This document shows, piece by piece, positions 1 through 8,601 of a DNA stretch of 64,000 nt (its first letter is position 1; each line of letters opens with the position of its first letter). The stretch lies in assembly GCA_937925515.1 (NCBI GenBank), contig CALALP010000070.1, positions 1-64,000 on the forward strand. The letters are read 5' to 3'. The notes under the pieces are model-generated. The model saw nothing but the letters and a program-made list of their open reading frames with translations, searched no databases and was not told where the DNA came from. The stretch is from an uncultured Lachnoanaerobaculum sp. Its GTDB lineage: Bacteria > Bacillota > Clostridia > Lachnospirales > Lachnospiraceae. The position numbers were made by a program, and so were the translations under genes.

Positions 1-105
1 AGTAATATTTTTATATTTTATAAAATAAAAAACACTAATGTTGTGTCTAAATTGTGAACTAACTATGAAATTTTGTAGTAAATTTTGCCTATTTTAGCCA
101 TTATA

Positions 106-120
106 TGAGACTGATTATCA
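106..120. promoter_or_regulatory. Fur-box-like operator upstream of the NEAT/P19 gene
   Basis: The sequence TGAGACTGATTATCA matches the 7-1-7 Fur consensus (TGATAATNATTATCA) at all but two of the defined positions. It lies about 100 bp upstream of a predicted haem/iron-binding secreted protein. Iron repression of that gene is an inference from the site and the gene product together. Confidence 0.55.
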
Positions 121-215
121 TTTTTGTCTTTATTTTTTTAATCTTTTGTAATATAATAATGTTGTAGATTAAAAAAATAATCAATCTATTTATAATAAAG
201 GAGAACCTTACTTAT

Positions 216-2075
216 ATGAAAAATACAACATTATTAAAAGTTTTGTCTGCGACTGCAATATTCTCAGCAATTGCGGCAATCGAAGCATATGATCAAGATA
301 ACTTTGCTTTTGCAGCAGAAACACCTGTTGTTGCAAGCAATTCGACTGCAGCAACTACTCCAGCTCATAACGCTGAAGAACCAGCTACTGTAGCACAAGA
401 TGTTAAAGCTTTAAAAGATGGAGAATATAATATCACTGCTGAGGCTCTTAAATTCTACGAAGAAGGTCGCCCTTCTATGGCTGCAGCTGCAATCGACATT
501 GATAAAACAAAATTAATTGTAAAAAATGGTCAATACTCTGTAAATGTTTCATTCAAATCTATCACATTTGGTGGACTTAATGGTTACTTAGGAAATTTAA
601 AATACTATGACGGTGATAAAACTCATGAAAATCGTAAAGAAATTCAAGATAGCGAGTTTAAAGACTCAACTATAGTTGAGAATTATAGTGCCAGTGAAAC
701 TGACAATTTCGTAGATGTCTACAAAAAAGAATTTCCTGGTCGTACTGTTTATCCAAAAACAGTTAACTATAATGTAGATAAAAATAAAATCGATTCAAAT
801 AATAAACTAGAAACATATACTGAAGTGTTTGTTCCTGTTATGGCTTCAATTAACGAAACTCTTGGAACTCAAAAAATGATTTTAAAATTTGATTTATCAT
901 CTTTAGCTAGAAAAAAAGTAACAGCTAATAACTATGAAGCTGCAACTTACGAAAATCCTAACAAAGACGTTGAATACAAAGGAACTATTAAAAAAGACTT
1001 CCCTATCCACGTTCAAGGACATTTAAGAAATGCTAACAACAACGATGAAGAATCATTATACGGTTCTGCGTTAGATAGTTACGTTAAAGTTGAAAAAGTT
1101 GGAGATAAATACAAATATACTCTAAGATTCAAAAAAGGTCTTGCTGATGTAGGTGGAGAATTCTATCCATTCGAATTACACAAAGTTGCATATCAAGGTA
1201 AAGATATTCCATTAACTACTTTGGCATCAAACGGTAATACTTCAGTAAAAGAAGGATCAATCACTACCGATAAACTATTAGAAAAAATTCAATTAGATGG
1301 TACTGCTCCATATCCTAACGGTGCTTTAATGTCACACTTTGTTACATTAAAACTGTACTATGAAACTGCTACTGACTATAAAGAAAGACCTGTAAAATTA
1401 GAAGACGTAGTTGCACCTGCTAAACCTAAACCAGTTATTCCTGCACCAACTACGCCAAAAGAAGAACCAAAACCAGCTGAACCTGCTGCAACTACTGAAG
1501 CACCAGCTACTGCTGAAGCTCCAAAAACAGAAGCACCTGCTGAAAAACCTGGAGAATCAGGATTTGCTGAAGTGCCTATTGACGAAACAGTTGTAGGACC
1601 TTATCAAGTTGCTGCAGTTTACTTCCAAGCAGTAGATATGATTCCTGAAGGAAAACAACCATCAGCTGCTGAATCTGATATGCACTTAGAAGCTGACATT
1701 CACTTATTACCTGAAGCAGCTAAGAAATTTGGATTTGGTGATGGAGAAGATATTTGGCCTGCTTACTTAACAGTAAACTACAAAGTTATGTCTGAAGATG
1801 GAAAAACTGAATTAACATCTGGTACATTTATGCCAATGAATGCTGATGATGGTGCTCACTATGGAATAAATGTTAAAAAAGGTTTAATTCCAATTGGAAA
1901 ATATAAATTACAACTTGAAATTAAAGCACCTACTGATTATTTACTACACGTAGACAGTGAAACTGGAGTTCCAGCAGCTAAAGATGGTGGAGTTGCAGCA
2001 GCTGAAGAATTCTTCAAAACTCAAACAGTTGAATTTGATTGGACTTATACAGGAGAACAATTACAAAACAAATAA
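216..2075 (+). CDS. Secreted NEAT-domain / P19-Tp34 iron-binding fusion protein
   Basis: This 619-residue protein probably binds haem and ferrous iron or copper at the cell surface. Residues 1-34 look like a signal peptide (short basic start, hydrophobic run, FAFAAET). Residues about 65-190 resemble a NEAT domain (PSMAAAAIDIDKTKLIVKNG, then YSVNVSFKSI and a YYDG strand), and a related beta-rich block follows to about 390. After a Pro/Ala/Glu-rich linker (about 400-455), residues 460-619 match the P19/Tp34 iron-transport family: HLEADIHLLPEA, WPAYLTVNYKV, GTFMPMNADDGAHYG, GKYKLQLEIKAP and a final HVDSETGV. No LPXTG motif or C-terminal membrane anchor is visible, so the mode of surface retention is unclear. 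The start has AAGGAG upstream, a Fur-like box is near position 110, and a terminator follows directly. NEAT proteins and P19 proteins are usually separate, so the fusion is unusual. Confidence 0.8.
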   Translation: MKNTTLLKVLSATAIFSAIAAIEAYDQDNFAFAAETPVVASNSTAATTPAHNAEEPATVAQDVKALKDGEYNITAEALKFYEEGRPSMAAAAIDIDKTKLIVKNGQYSVNVSFKSITFGGLNGYLGNLKYYDGDKTHENRKEIQDSEFKDSTIVENYSASETDNFVDVYKKEFPGRTVYPKTVNYNVDKNKIDSNNKLETYTEVFVPVMASINETLGTQKMILKFDLSSLARKKVTANNYEAATYENPNKDVEYKGTIKKDFPIHVQGHLRNANNNDEESLYGSALDSYVKVEKVGDKYKYTLRFKKGLADVGGEFYPFELHKVAYQGKDIPLTTLASNGNTSVKEGSITTDKLLEKIQLDGTAPYPNGALMSHFVTLKLYYETATDYKERPVKLEDVVAPAKPKPVIPAPTTPKEEPKPAEPAATTEAPATAEAPKTEAPAEKPGESGFAEVPIDETVVGPYQVAAVYFQAVDMIPEGKQPSAAESDMHLEADIHLLPEAAKKFGFGDGEDIWPAYLTVNYKVMSEDGKTELTSGTFMPMNADDGAHYGINVKKGLIPIGKYKLQLEIKAPTDYLLHVDSETGVPAAKDGGVAAAEEFFKTQTVEFDWTYTGEQLQNK

Positions 2076-2102
2076 TCATAAGAATCTTGATTAAAAATAA
2101 AA

Positions 2103-2133
2103 AGCCTCTCTAAATTAAGAGAGGTTTTTTATT
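2103..2133 (+). terminator. Rho-independent terminator after the NEAT/P19 gene
   Basis: CCTCTCT and AGAGAGG pair around a short AAATTA loop and are followed by TTTTTT. This closes the plus-strand gene and separates it from the convergent minus-strand genes. Confidence 0.85.
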
Positions 2134-2201
2134 GAAAAAATAAGGGGAATTAATTATAAAAAATTAATCCCCCAATAATTTTTTTCATCTTTTAGCTTTT
2201 C

Positions 2202-2405
2202 TTATTTGTTTTTTGTTAATTCTCCAGCTCCAGCTCCTAAAGCTCCTCCAATAGCAGCTCCAACAGCAGCAGATCTTGCATCATTACCAAGTAAGGCACC
2301 TACACCAGCACCTGCTATGGCACCTCCTGCAGCAGTTTTTTCTGTATGAGTACATCCTGCTAATATTCCTGCCACTACTAAAATAACTAATGATATTTTT
2401 TTCAT
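2202..2405 (-). CDS. Small glycine-zipper lipoprotein
   Basis: A 67-residue protein with a lipoprotein signal (VVAGILAGC, lipidated Cys18) followed by a glycine-zipper stretch (GGAIAGAGVGALLG, then AAIGGALGAGAG). Such proteins insert into or span membranes and are common as small envelope lipoproteins; the exact role is unknown. AGGAGG lies just upstream of the ATG. It stands alone, convergent with the plus-strand iron gene. The lipoprotein/glycine-zipper type is more typical of diderm bacteria, which adds to the impression that the first 7 kb may be of foreign origin. Confidence 0.7.
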   Translation of the reverse strand: MKKISLVILVVAGILAGCTHTEKTAAGGAIAGAGVGALLGNDARSAAVGAAIGGALGAGAGELTKNK

Positions 2406-2471
2406 TTTGTAACCTCCTTTATCTTAGTTGTATCCTATTATACTTGATTTTTTAAAAAAAGCAAGTATTTA

Positions 2472-2987
2472 TTATAAAAATTTAACTAAGTCCTCATTAC
2501 TTCTACGAATAGTGTGTAATTTAGAAGGTCTATCATCTTCTCTATGATATCCTAAACTAAGAACTGCAACAACTTTTACATTTTCTGGTATATTTAAATT
2601 TCTCTTTACTAATTCTGGTGTAATACGCCCTATCCAACAAGCTCCTAACCCAAGCTCTTCAGCCATTAGCATCATATGAGTTATAACAATTGAAACATCT
2701 ATATCTCCACTTTCTCTATCTCCATCTAAATCATTTCTCCATACTTCATCAATATTGTAACCACAAACTAAATAACAAGGTGCTTTATAATTGTATGCAA
2801 AATCTTTCATCAACTTTTCTTTTGCTTCTTCACTTCTTACAACATAAATTCTTTGTGGTTGATTATTATGAGAAGTTGGTGCTATTCTTCCTGCTTCTAA
2901 AATTTTATTTAAATCTTCTTCCTTAACATCTTCATTTGAATATCTTCTACAAGTATATCTATCTCCCATAAGTTTCAATAAATCCAG
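2472..2987 (-). CDS. Nitroreductase family protein (FMN-dependent), probable CTG start
   Basis: An oxidoreductase of the nitroreductase fold, which normally binds FMN and works as a dimer using NAD(P)H. Family features are the N-terminal RYTCRRYSNEDV, the FMN-contacting APTSHNNQPQ, and the C-terminal ELGLGACWIGRI with AVLSLGYH. At about 170 residues it is of the short type. AGGAGG (2999-2994) sits six bases ahead of a CTG codon at 2987, giving (M/L)DLLKLMGDRY, which suits the family N-terminus. The TTG at 2978 is in frame but lies 15 bases from the ribosome site. I therefore prefer the CTG start, with TTG as the alternative. The substrate cannot be deduced. Confidence 0.8.
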   Translation of the reverse strand: MDLLKLMGDRYTCRRYSNEDVKEEDLNKILEAGRIAPTSHNNQPQRIYVVRSEEAKEKLMKDFAYNYKAPCYLVCGYNIDEVWRNDLDGDRESGDIDVSIVITHMMLMAEELGLGACWIGRITPELVKRNLNIPENVKVVAVLSLGYHREDDRPSKLHTIRRSNEDLVKFL

Positions 2988-3048
2988 CTTTTACCTCCTA
3001 ATAACATAAAAATATAATTATTTATATATTATAATCTATTTTCAACTT

Positions 3049-3843
3049 TTATTCTATTTTTTCTTTTAATTCTTTTACAGAATCAAAAATATAATCTGGT
3101 TTATAAATAGTTTCTTCTAACATTTTCTTATCAGTCTCACCACTCATAACCAAAATTGAAGTCAAACCATTATCTATTCCTGTTCTGATATCTGTATATA
3201 GTCTATCTCCTACCATTGCCAATTCAGATTTTTTTAAATCATATTTTTCTATAATTGCATCTATAATATGTTTATTTGGTTTTCCTATAACTATTGGCTC
3301 TTTCCCAGTAGATGCTTTTATAAATGCCATCATTGCTCCAGCATCAGGCATGAATTTCCCATTTTCTAAAGGACAATTAAAATCAGGATGAGTTGCTATA
3401 TATTCTACTCCATTTGCTACATATTCACATGCTATCCATAATTTTTCATAAGTTAAAGTAGTATCAAAACCTAAAACTACAAAATCAATATTTTTATTTC
3501 TTTCTTTTACTAATTCAAATCCAGCTTTTTCAAATTCATCTTCCAAATCTTTAGTTCCTAATAAAAATACTTTTGCTCCTTTTTTCTGTTTGTTTAAATA
3601 AATTGTAGTTGCTTCACCTGAACTAAACACATCTTCCCTATGTGCTTCTATCCCTAATTTATTTAATTTTTCAACATATCTATCTTTATTTTTAGAAGAA
3701 TTGTTTGTCAAAAATATATATCTTATATTTTTTTCTTTTAATTTTTCTAAAAATTCTTTTGCTCCATCTATTAATTCATTTCCTAAATAAATAGTTCCAT
3801 CCATATCAAGTAAGTAACATTTAATATTTTCTAATTTTTTCAT
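3049..3843 (-). CDS. HAD-IIA family phosphatase (NagD-like)
   Basis: A 264-residue HAD hydrolase. Motif I is LLDMDGTIYLG with the nucleophile and acid/base aspartates, motif II is FLTNNSS, the motif III lysine is in VIGKPN, and motif IV is MVGDRLYTDI. The cap inserted between motifs II and III (HREDVFSSGEATTIYL) is the C2a type of the NagD/AraL/4-nitrophenylphosphatase group, which dephosphorylates nucleotides or sugar phosphates. It is followed upstream by a terminator hairpin shared with the TRAP operon, so it is probably transcribed separately or by read-through. Substrate not determinable. Confidence 0.85.
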   Translation of the reverse strand: MKKLENIKCYLLDMDGTIYLGNELIDGAKEFLEKLKEKNIRYIFLTNNSSKNKDRYVEKLNKLGIEAHREDVFSSGEATTIYLNKQKKGAKVFLLGTKDLEDEFEKAGFELVKERNKNIDFVVLGFDTTLTYEKLWIACEYVANGVEYIATHPDFNCPLENGKFMPDAGAMMAFIKASTGKEPIVIGKPNKHIIDAIIEKYDLKKSELAMVGDRLYTDIRTGIDNGLTSILVMSGETDKKMLEETIYKPDYIFDSVKELKEKIE

Positions 3844-3859
3844 TAGTCCTCCTGATTTT

Positions 3860-3897
3860 AATATAAAAGGAGTTGTGACAACTCCTTTTTATATTAA
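3860..3897. terminator. Bidirectional hairpin between the TRAP operon and the HAD gene
   Basis: AAAAGGAGTTGT pairs with ACAACTCCTTTT across a one-base loop, with A/T tracts on both sides. It ends the minus-strand TRAP operon. Confidence 0.8.
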
Positions 3898-3906
3898 GCT
3901 ATAATA

Positions 3907-5193
3907 TTATCTTAGTAAATTTGGTATAAATAATGCTATTGATTCTGAGTATGTTACTATAAATAGAACAACTATAAGTGCAACTATAAATGGCCATACT
4001 TCCTTTATAAAGCCTTCTAGCCGTACCCCAACAATAGAACATACTGTAAACATCATAGATCCAAATGGTGGAGTTAGTCCTCCTATCATTATATTAACTA
4101 TAAATATTACTCCAAAGTGTAGAGGATCTACACCTAATGCTTTTACTGCTGGTACTAAAAGTGGAGCAAGAATAACAAGTGCAGCTCCTCCTTCTATAAA
4201 CATTCCAACAAATAATAGAAGTAAATTTATAACCATCAATAATACTAATTTATTATCAGTGAAATTCATCAAAGAATTAGTTATAAATTGTGGTATTCTT
4301 TCAAGTGTCATATAATAACCAAAAACTTTTGCTGAAGCAATTATTATCATAACTGCTCCTGTACTTTTCACAGTTTCCATAAGTATTATAGGAATGTGAT
4401 GTAACTTTAATTTCTTATATACAAAGAAACCTACTAAGAAACAGAAAAATACTGCAACTCCTCCTGCTTCAGTTGGAGTAAATATTCCTATTCTCATTCC
4501 CATTATAATTCCAAAAGGAATTGCTAAAGCCCAAATTGATTTTATAGCTTGTTTTATTATTTCAACAGGTCTTGCCATTCTTTCTCTTGAAGGTTCATAG
4601 CCTCTTTTTTTAGAAATTATATAAACAGTTATCATCATTGAAAGTGTCATTAAAATACCTGGTGTATATCCTGCCAAGAACATATCACCAACAGGGACAT
4701 TAGCTATTAAAGCATAAAGAATTAAGTTTGTTCCTGGTGGTATAACAGGACTAACAGCTGATGATGCAGCTGTAACTGCTGCTGAGAATTCTTTTGAGAA
4801 TCCTTTTTTTATCATTTCAGGTACTAATATTTTTGATTCCATAGCTGCATCAGCATTTGCAGAACCTGAAATTCCTCCCATCATAGCACTTAGTAGACAG
4901 TTTACTTGTGCTAGTCCACCTTTCATATGTCCTGCCAAAACTTCTGCCATGTTCATTAGTTCCTCACTTATCCCTGAATAGTTCATTACAGAACCTACCA
5001 TTATGAAAAATGGTACAGCCAAATAAGGGAAAGATTCTACTGAAGTTACAAATTGTTGTATAACCATATCCATAGACATAGTTGTATTTAAAAATATAAA
5101 ATAATATAATGCTGATCCCATTAAAGCATAAGCTATAGGGATATTTAAAAAGAATAATATAAATAATACAATTACTGGGTATAAAGCTTCCAT
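3907..5193 (-). CDS. dctM: TRAP transporter large permease subunit (DctM type)
   Basis: A 428-residue, almost entirely hydrophobic protein with about twelve membrane segments. It matches the DctM subunit that couples C4-dicarboxylate or sialic-acid-like substrate uptake to the sodium gradient. Typical blocks are the N-terminal LFILFFLNIPIAYALMG, SMMGGISGSANADAAM, SSAVSPVIPPGTNLILYA and MIGGLTPPFGSMMFTVCSI. AGGGAGGACAC precedes the ATG. It is the last gene of the operon dctP-dctQ-dctM, 13 bp after the small permease gene. Confidence 0.92.
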   Translation of the reverse strand: MEALYPVIVLFILFFLNIPIAYALMGSALYYFIFLNTTMSMDMVIQQFVTSVESFPYLAVPFFIMVGSVMNYSGISEELMNMAEVLAGHMKGGLAQVNCLLSAMMGGISGSANADAAMESKILVPEMIKKGFSKEFSAAVTAASSAVSPVIPPGTNLILYALIANVPVGDMFLAGYTPGILMTLSMMITVYIISKKRGYEPSRERMARPVEIIKQAIKSIWALAIPFGIIMGMRIGIFTPTEAGGVAVFFCFLVGFFVYKKLKLHHIPIILMETVKSTGAVMIIIASAKVFGYYMTLERIPQFITNSLMNFTDNKLVLLMVINLLLLFVGMFIEGGAALVILAPLLVPAVKALGVDPLHFGVIFIVNIMIGGLTPPFGSMMFTVCSIVGVRLEGFIKEVWPFIVALIVVLFIVTYSESIALFIPNLLR

Positions 5194-5206
5194 GTGTCCT
5201 CCCTTA

Positions 5207-5677
5207 TTAATTAGTTTTACTTAAAAATGCTTTTTTAAAACTTTCTACTGTAAAAATTATTGAATATAATGTCATAAGTGCAAAACTTATAACTATTGCA
5301 AAGTTTATATAACCATAAGAAAGTTCCAAAGCAGCTGTTATTTTTGAAGAAGACATTACATATGTGAAACTAAATACACACATTAATCCACTTAACAAAG
5401 TTAACAATATATAAGTTAAAAATTCTACAATATTCCTAATTTTTTCAGGTAATAGAACAACAATAGCCTCAACACCAATTAAACCTTTTTCTCTGTATGC
5501 AGCAGCTGTTCCTAAAAATATTGTCCAAACAAAACAACCTACTGCAACTTCTTCTGACCAAAAATATGTAAATTTTAAGAAATATCTTGTAAATACATTC
5601 ATTATAACAACAACAGTTGTTACACTGATAAAAATACTTCCTATGTATAATTCAAATTTTTTAAAAAAATCTTTCAT
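5207..5677 (-). CDS. dctQ: TRAP transporter small permease subunit (DctQ type)
   Basis: 156 residues with four predicted membrane helices, the length and layout of DctQ proteins. The conserved FWSEEVAVGCFVWTIFLGTAAAYREKGLIGVEA region is typical of the family. It pairs with the large permease encoded just downstream. A strong hairpin lies between this gene and the upstream binding-protein gene, which would lower expression of the permeases relative to the binding protein. Confidence 0.9.
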   Translation of the reverse strand: MKDFFKKFELYIGSIFISVTTVVVIMNVFTRYFLKFTYFWSEEVAVGCFVWTIFLGTAAAYREKGLIGVEAIVVLLPEKIRNIVEFLTYILLTLLSGLMCVFSFTYVMSSSKITAALELSYGYINFAIVISFALMTLYSIIFTVESFKKAFLSKTN

Positions 5678-5701
5678 ACAAACCTCTCTTTAAAATCTTA
5701 A

Positions 5702-5745
5702 AATAGGCTGTTGCGAATTTTTAAAAACTGCAACAGCCTCTTTTT
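5702..5745 (-). terminator. Intra-operon hairpin between dctP and dctQ
   Basis: AGGCTGTTGC and GCAACAGCCT form a perfect 10-bp stem around a loop of about 17 bases, with A/T tracts on both sides. Within the TRAP operon it probably acts as an attenuator or RNA-stabilising stem, leaving more binding protein than permease. Confidence 0.7.
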
Positions 5746-5779
5746 AAGATTAGTTTTTAACAAAATATTTAATAATTAA

Positions 5780-6823
5780 TTATTTTCCATTTTTAATGTC
5801 TTCTCTGATTTGAGTAAGATTTTCCATAATCTTATTGTAAATACCAGGAGTCCATTTAGGGAATTTGTCATAAACTGGTGCAACTGCTTTATTAAATGCT
5901 TCAGCATCAACTTCATGGAAAGTTACTCCATTGTCTTTTAATTTTTGTGCATATTCATCTTCTAACTTTTGTGTTTCAGTTAAGTTATCTAAAGCACCTT
6001 TATCAAATTCTTCTTGAATTATTGTTCTTTGTTCATCAGTTAAACTATCCCAACATTTTTTTGAGATACATACTGCTGAAACTCCAAGTAAGTGACGAGT
6101 TAAAGAATATTCTTTAACATTTTCATATTGTTTTGTTCCATAAAAACTTAAAATTGAACCTTCAAGTCCATCTATAACACCTTGTTGTAATGCTGCATAA
6201 GTATCTGGATAAGGCATTGCAACTGGGTTTCCTCCCATAGCTTCAATAGTGAATGTATATAATTGGCTAGTAGGAACTCTTAATTTTAAACCTTTCATAT
6301 CTTCAGGAGTCTTTATAGGTTTTTTAGCTTCAATATTTCTAAATCCAAATAACCAATCCAAAGATAATACTTTAATTCCTTTTTCAAGAGCTTGTGCATT
6401 TAAGTCTTGAACTAATGGAGTTTTTACCATTCTTAAATATTCTTCAAATGATTGATATAACATAGGTCCTGTAACTGCATTGTAATCTGGTACATAGTCT
6501 CCTAAGAAATTTACACCATCTACTAATATCCAATCTGAACCATTTGCAACTTGTTCCATACCATCTTTACCAATTGGTAAAGTTCCACTTGTAAATAATT
6601 GTAATTCTAAAGTTCCATTACTTCTTTGATTAATAGCTTCTACAACTTTTACTAATGATTTTGCTGTTTGTTCATCATCAACAAATTTTGTTGTAACTTT
6701 AATTACTCTTGCTTCTTGTTTTGCTTCTCCACCTTCTTTTGTAGCTTCTTCTTTTTTTCCACCACAAGCAACTAGTGCCAAAGTAAGAAGTGATAAGAAA
6801 ATCAAAGATAAAATCTTTTTCAT
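5780..6823 (-). CDS. dctP: TRAP transporter substrate-binding lipoprotein (DctP type)
   Basis: A 347-residue binding protein with a lipoprotein signal (LTLALVACGGKK, lipidated Cys20), which suits tethering to the outer face of the membrane. The DctP fold is shown by VTTKFVDDEQ, ELQLFTSGTLPIG, KTPEDMKGLKLRVPTSQLY, the family motif GGNPVAMPYPDTYAALQQGVIDGLEG, and GVSAVCISKKCWDSL. The VP(T) and arginine region usually clamps the carboxylate of the ligand. The exact ligand (C4-dicarboxylate, keto acid or sugar acid) cannot be read. First gene of the TRAP operon; a consensus promoter lies at 6904-6932. Confidence 0.92.
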   Translation of the reverse strand: MKKILSLIFLSLLTLALVACGGKKEEATKEGGEAKQEARVIKVTTKFVDDEQTAKSLVKVVEAINQRSNGTLELQLFTSGTLPIGKDGMEQVANGSDWILVDGVNFLGDYVPDYNAVTGPMLYQSFEEYLRMVKTPLVQDLNAQALEKGIKVLSLDWLFGFRNIEAKKPIKTPEDMKGLKLRVPTSQLYTFTIEAMGGNPVAMPYPDTYAALQQGVIDGLEGSILSFYGTKQYENVKEYSLTRHLLGVSAVCISKKCWDSLTDEQRTIIQEEFDKGALDNLTETQKLEDEYAQKLKDNGVTFHEVDAEAFNKAVAPVYDKFPKWTPGIYNKIMENLTQIREDIKNGK

Positions 6824-6903
6824 AACTGCCTCCTCTATTTCCTTTAATATCTAGTTTTTTGAAATCATTTTTCCAAAACACTTGATTTCAATACATCCGA
6901 CTT

Positions 6904-6932
6904 ATATTAACATATGCTTTATATAATGTCAA
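6904..6932 (-). promoter_or_regulatory. Sigma-70-type promoter of the TRAP operon
   Basis: Read on the minus strand: TTGACA, 17 bases, TAATAT, about 80 bp upstream of the binding-protein start. The -35 hexamer is consensus. The promoter ends only five bases from the stop codon of the neighbouring conjugative-element gene, so the element boundary lies close by. Confidence 0.75.
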
Positions 6933-6937
6933 TATTT

Positions 6938-7219
6938 TTACAAAATTTTTATAGCTTCATTGATTCCCTGTATAAAAGCTATGATTGCAGCTCCTATCAT
7001 CGGTATTCCGTAAGGACTCAGCAAAAACCCTAAAACCAATGCTTCTATAGCGATTGCAGTTTTACCTTGAATAAATGAGCCTATTGCTACAAATACACAC
7101 ATCGGCATTAACAAATACAGTATTGCTGTCCCTATGCTAAGTAAGAATGTCAGAAAGGCAGTCAAAATACTTAACATTATGCTGATTGGAAACAATATTA
7201 TTTTTAATATCCATCTCAT
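6938..7219 (-). CDS. CD1845-like small membrane protein of conjugative elements
   Basis: 93 residues with three hydrophobic segments, starting MRWILKIILFPISIMLSILTAFLTFLL. Similar short membrane proteins accompany the replication genes of clostridial conjugative elements; their function is unknown. It is the last recognisable gene of the element fragment. In complete elements the conjugation genes follow, but here chromosomal TRAP genes begin at once. Confidence 0.65.
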   Translation of the reverse strand: MRWILKIILFPISIMLSILTAFLTFLLSIGTAILYLLMPMCVFVAIGSFIQGKTAIAIEALVLGFLLSPYGIPMIGAAIIAFIQGINEAIKIL

Positions 7220-7332
7220 TTATTCTCCACCACCTTTGCTGATGAAATAACCGGCATAATGGCTTGAAATACTTTTTTACATATCATAAAAGCCTCCTTT
7301 CCTGACACTACAAGAGCCACCCTGTCCTGACT

Positions 7333-7485
7333 TCACCACCTTTGGACAAAATGTCCAGAAGTTATATATTTCTTCTTTTGGACTTTTTGTCCAAAAGTTT
7401 CCTGATACAATGAAGATAAGCTCTCTATTACGATACTGATTATTTTTAAAATCAACATAATAACTTTAAACAATGCCCTTTTCAT
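7333..7485 (-). CDS. Short hypothetical protein of the conjugative element
   Basis: 50 residues from the ATG at 7485 (MKRALFKVIMLILKI) with one hydrophobic stretch, then a hydrophilic tail (GQKVQKKKYITSGHFVQRW). It overlaps the end of the upstream replication gene by 20 bp, typical of translational coupling. I chose the inner ATG because it follows a GGAGGGGGATGG-like purine-rich site and gives the form seen in related elements. Function unknown. Confidence 0.55.
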   Translation of the reverse strand: MKRALFKVIMLILKIISIVIESLSSLYQETFGQKVQKKKYITSGHFVQRW

Positions 7486-8599
7486 GCCATCCCCCTCCAT
7501 ACATATCGTGCTGTACCTCCTGCTGATAGTAATGATTAATTGTGTTAGGCGCATTGTAAAGTGCTGTTACCATATATGCCTTAATATTGGTAATCTTGGT
7601 TGTGGTGTTTTTCATACAATAAATAACATAATTCAAATGGGAACTGTTTAACTTGAGGTATTTTGCTTTTACGAGTTCATACGGATACTCGTCCCCACCA
7701 ATTCTTACTGTTTTATGCTTAACACAAACTACTTCACAGATGATCCCAAAAAGTTCATCATACAGTTCCCTGTCCTGATTCTTACTATATTGCATATAGT
7801 GATCATATTCTATCTTCTCTTTAATGATATCTATGTATGCGTTGACATCAATCACATCAACCGTTTTCTCCATTTCATCATCAGATTGATTGACAGGATG
7901 GAATTCTTCGTCAGAAATATCTGTAGAAGTATATGAATATGTATCTCCATTTTGGGATATACCTGTATCCCACTTTGTAGGGACGATATGTTCCTTTTCG
8001 TCATAACCTGCCTCCAAATTTGTAGATACCTGTTTCCCTTTTTGGATACCCCTTCCTCCCAAAATTTCCATAGGGCTATCTGATTTTACAGGAAGGCTCC
8101 CTCCCATTTTGTTATCAGATACATCTGCATATGAATTGTTTGTCCCCTTCATAGCAGGTATTTTCTCTGGGAATGTCAGCTGGTAAAGTATATCCGGTTT
8201 TAGTTCCACATACATCACATTATTGCATACAAGCCCGTCTCCATAACTAATTGTCCGAAATTCTCTCTTAATCACCTGTAGTTTTTCCAGTTTGTCCATT
8301 GCAGTCTTTACTGTTTTCTTAGATTCTCCAAACAAATCCGCATAATACTGATAGCTCTGTCTTAAAATATCCTCCGAAAATTTCTTTTTCCAACCAAGAA
8401 TCTGTCCTGTTCCCTGATCCCGCACCTCTGAGGGACGATACCAGTAAACAATATCTGCCAAAATTACAATAGCAAGAAGATATGGTTTACCATTCTCCTT
8501 TGTAATTGTACTGTACCATATAGCCGGAACAATGTTTCCGGAGATATTTATAGAACCCATTGCATCAACAATTATATTACCGCTGGTTAAATATCCCAT
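7466..8599 (-). CDS. Replication initiator A-like / DUF6017 protein
   Basis: About 377 residues. The N-terminal half has a winged-helix replication-protein look (YSTITKENGKPYLLAIVILADIVYWYRPSEV, then SYQYYADLFGESKKTVKTAMDKLEKLQVIKREFR, a helix-turn-helix with wing). The C-terminal part (DIIKEKIEYDHYMQ, YPYELVKAKYLKLNSSHLNYVIYCM) matches the DUF6017 region of proteins next to parAB in clostridial elements. It probably starts or controls replication of the excised circular element. The ATG at 8599 lies two bases after the ParB stop; an upstream in-frame start at 8626 would overlap ParB. Confidence 0.7.
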   Translation of the reverse strand: MGYLTSGNIIVDAMGSINISGNIVPAIWYSTITKENGKPYLLAIVILADIVYWYRPSEVRDQGTGQILGWKKKFSEDILRQSYQYYADLFGESKKTVKTAMDKLEKLQVIKREFRTISYGDGLVCNNVMYVELKPDILYQLTFPEKIPAMKGTNNSYADVSDNKMGGSLPVKSDSPMEILGGRGIQKGKQVSTNLEAGYDEKEHIVPTKWDTGISQNGDTYSYTSTDISDEEFHPVNQSDDEMEKTVDVIDVNAYIDIIKEKIEYDHYMQYSKNQDRELYDELFGIICEVVCVKHKTVRIGGDEYPYELVKAKYLKLNSSHLNYVIYCMKNTTTKITNIKAYMVTALYNAPNTINHYYQQEVQHDMYGGGWHEKGIV

Positions 8600-8601
8600 A
8601 A

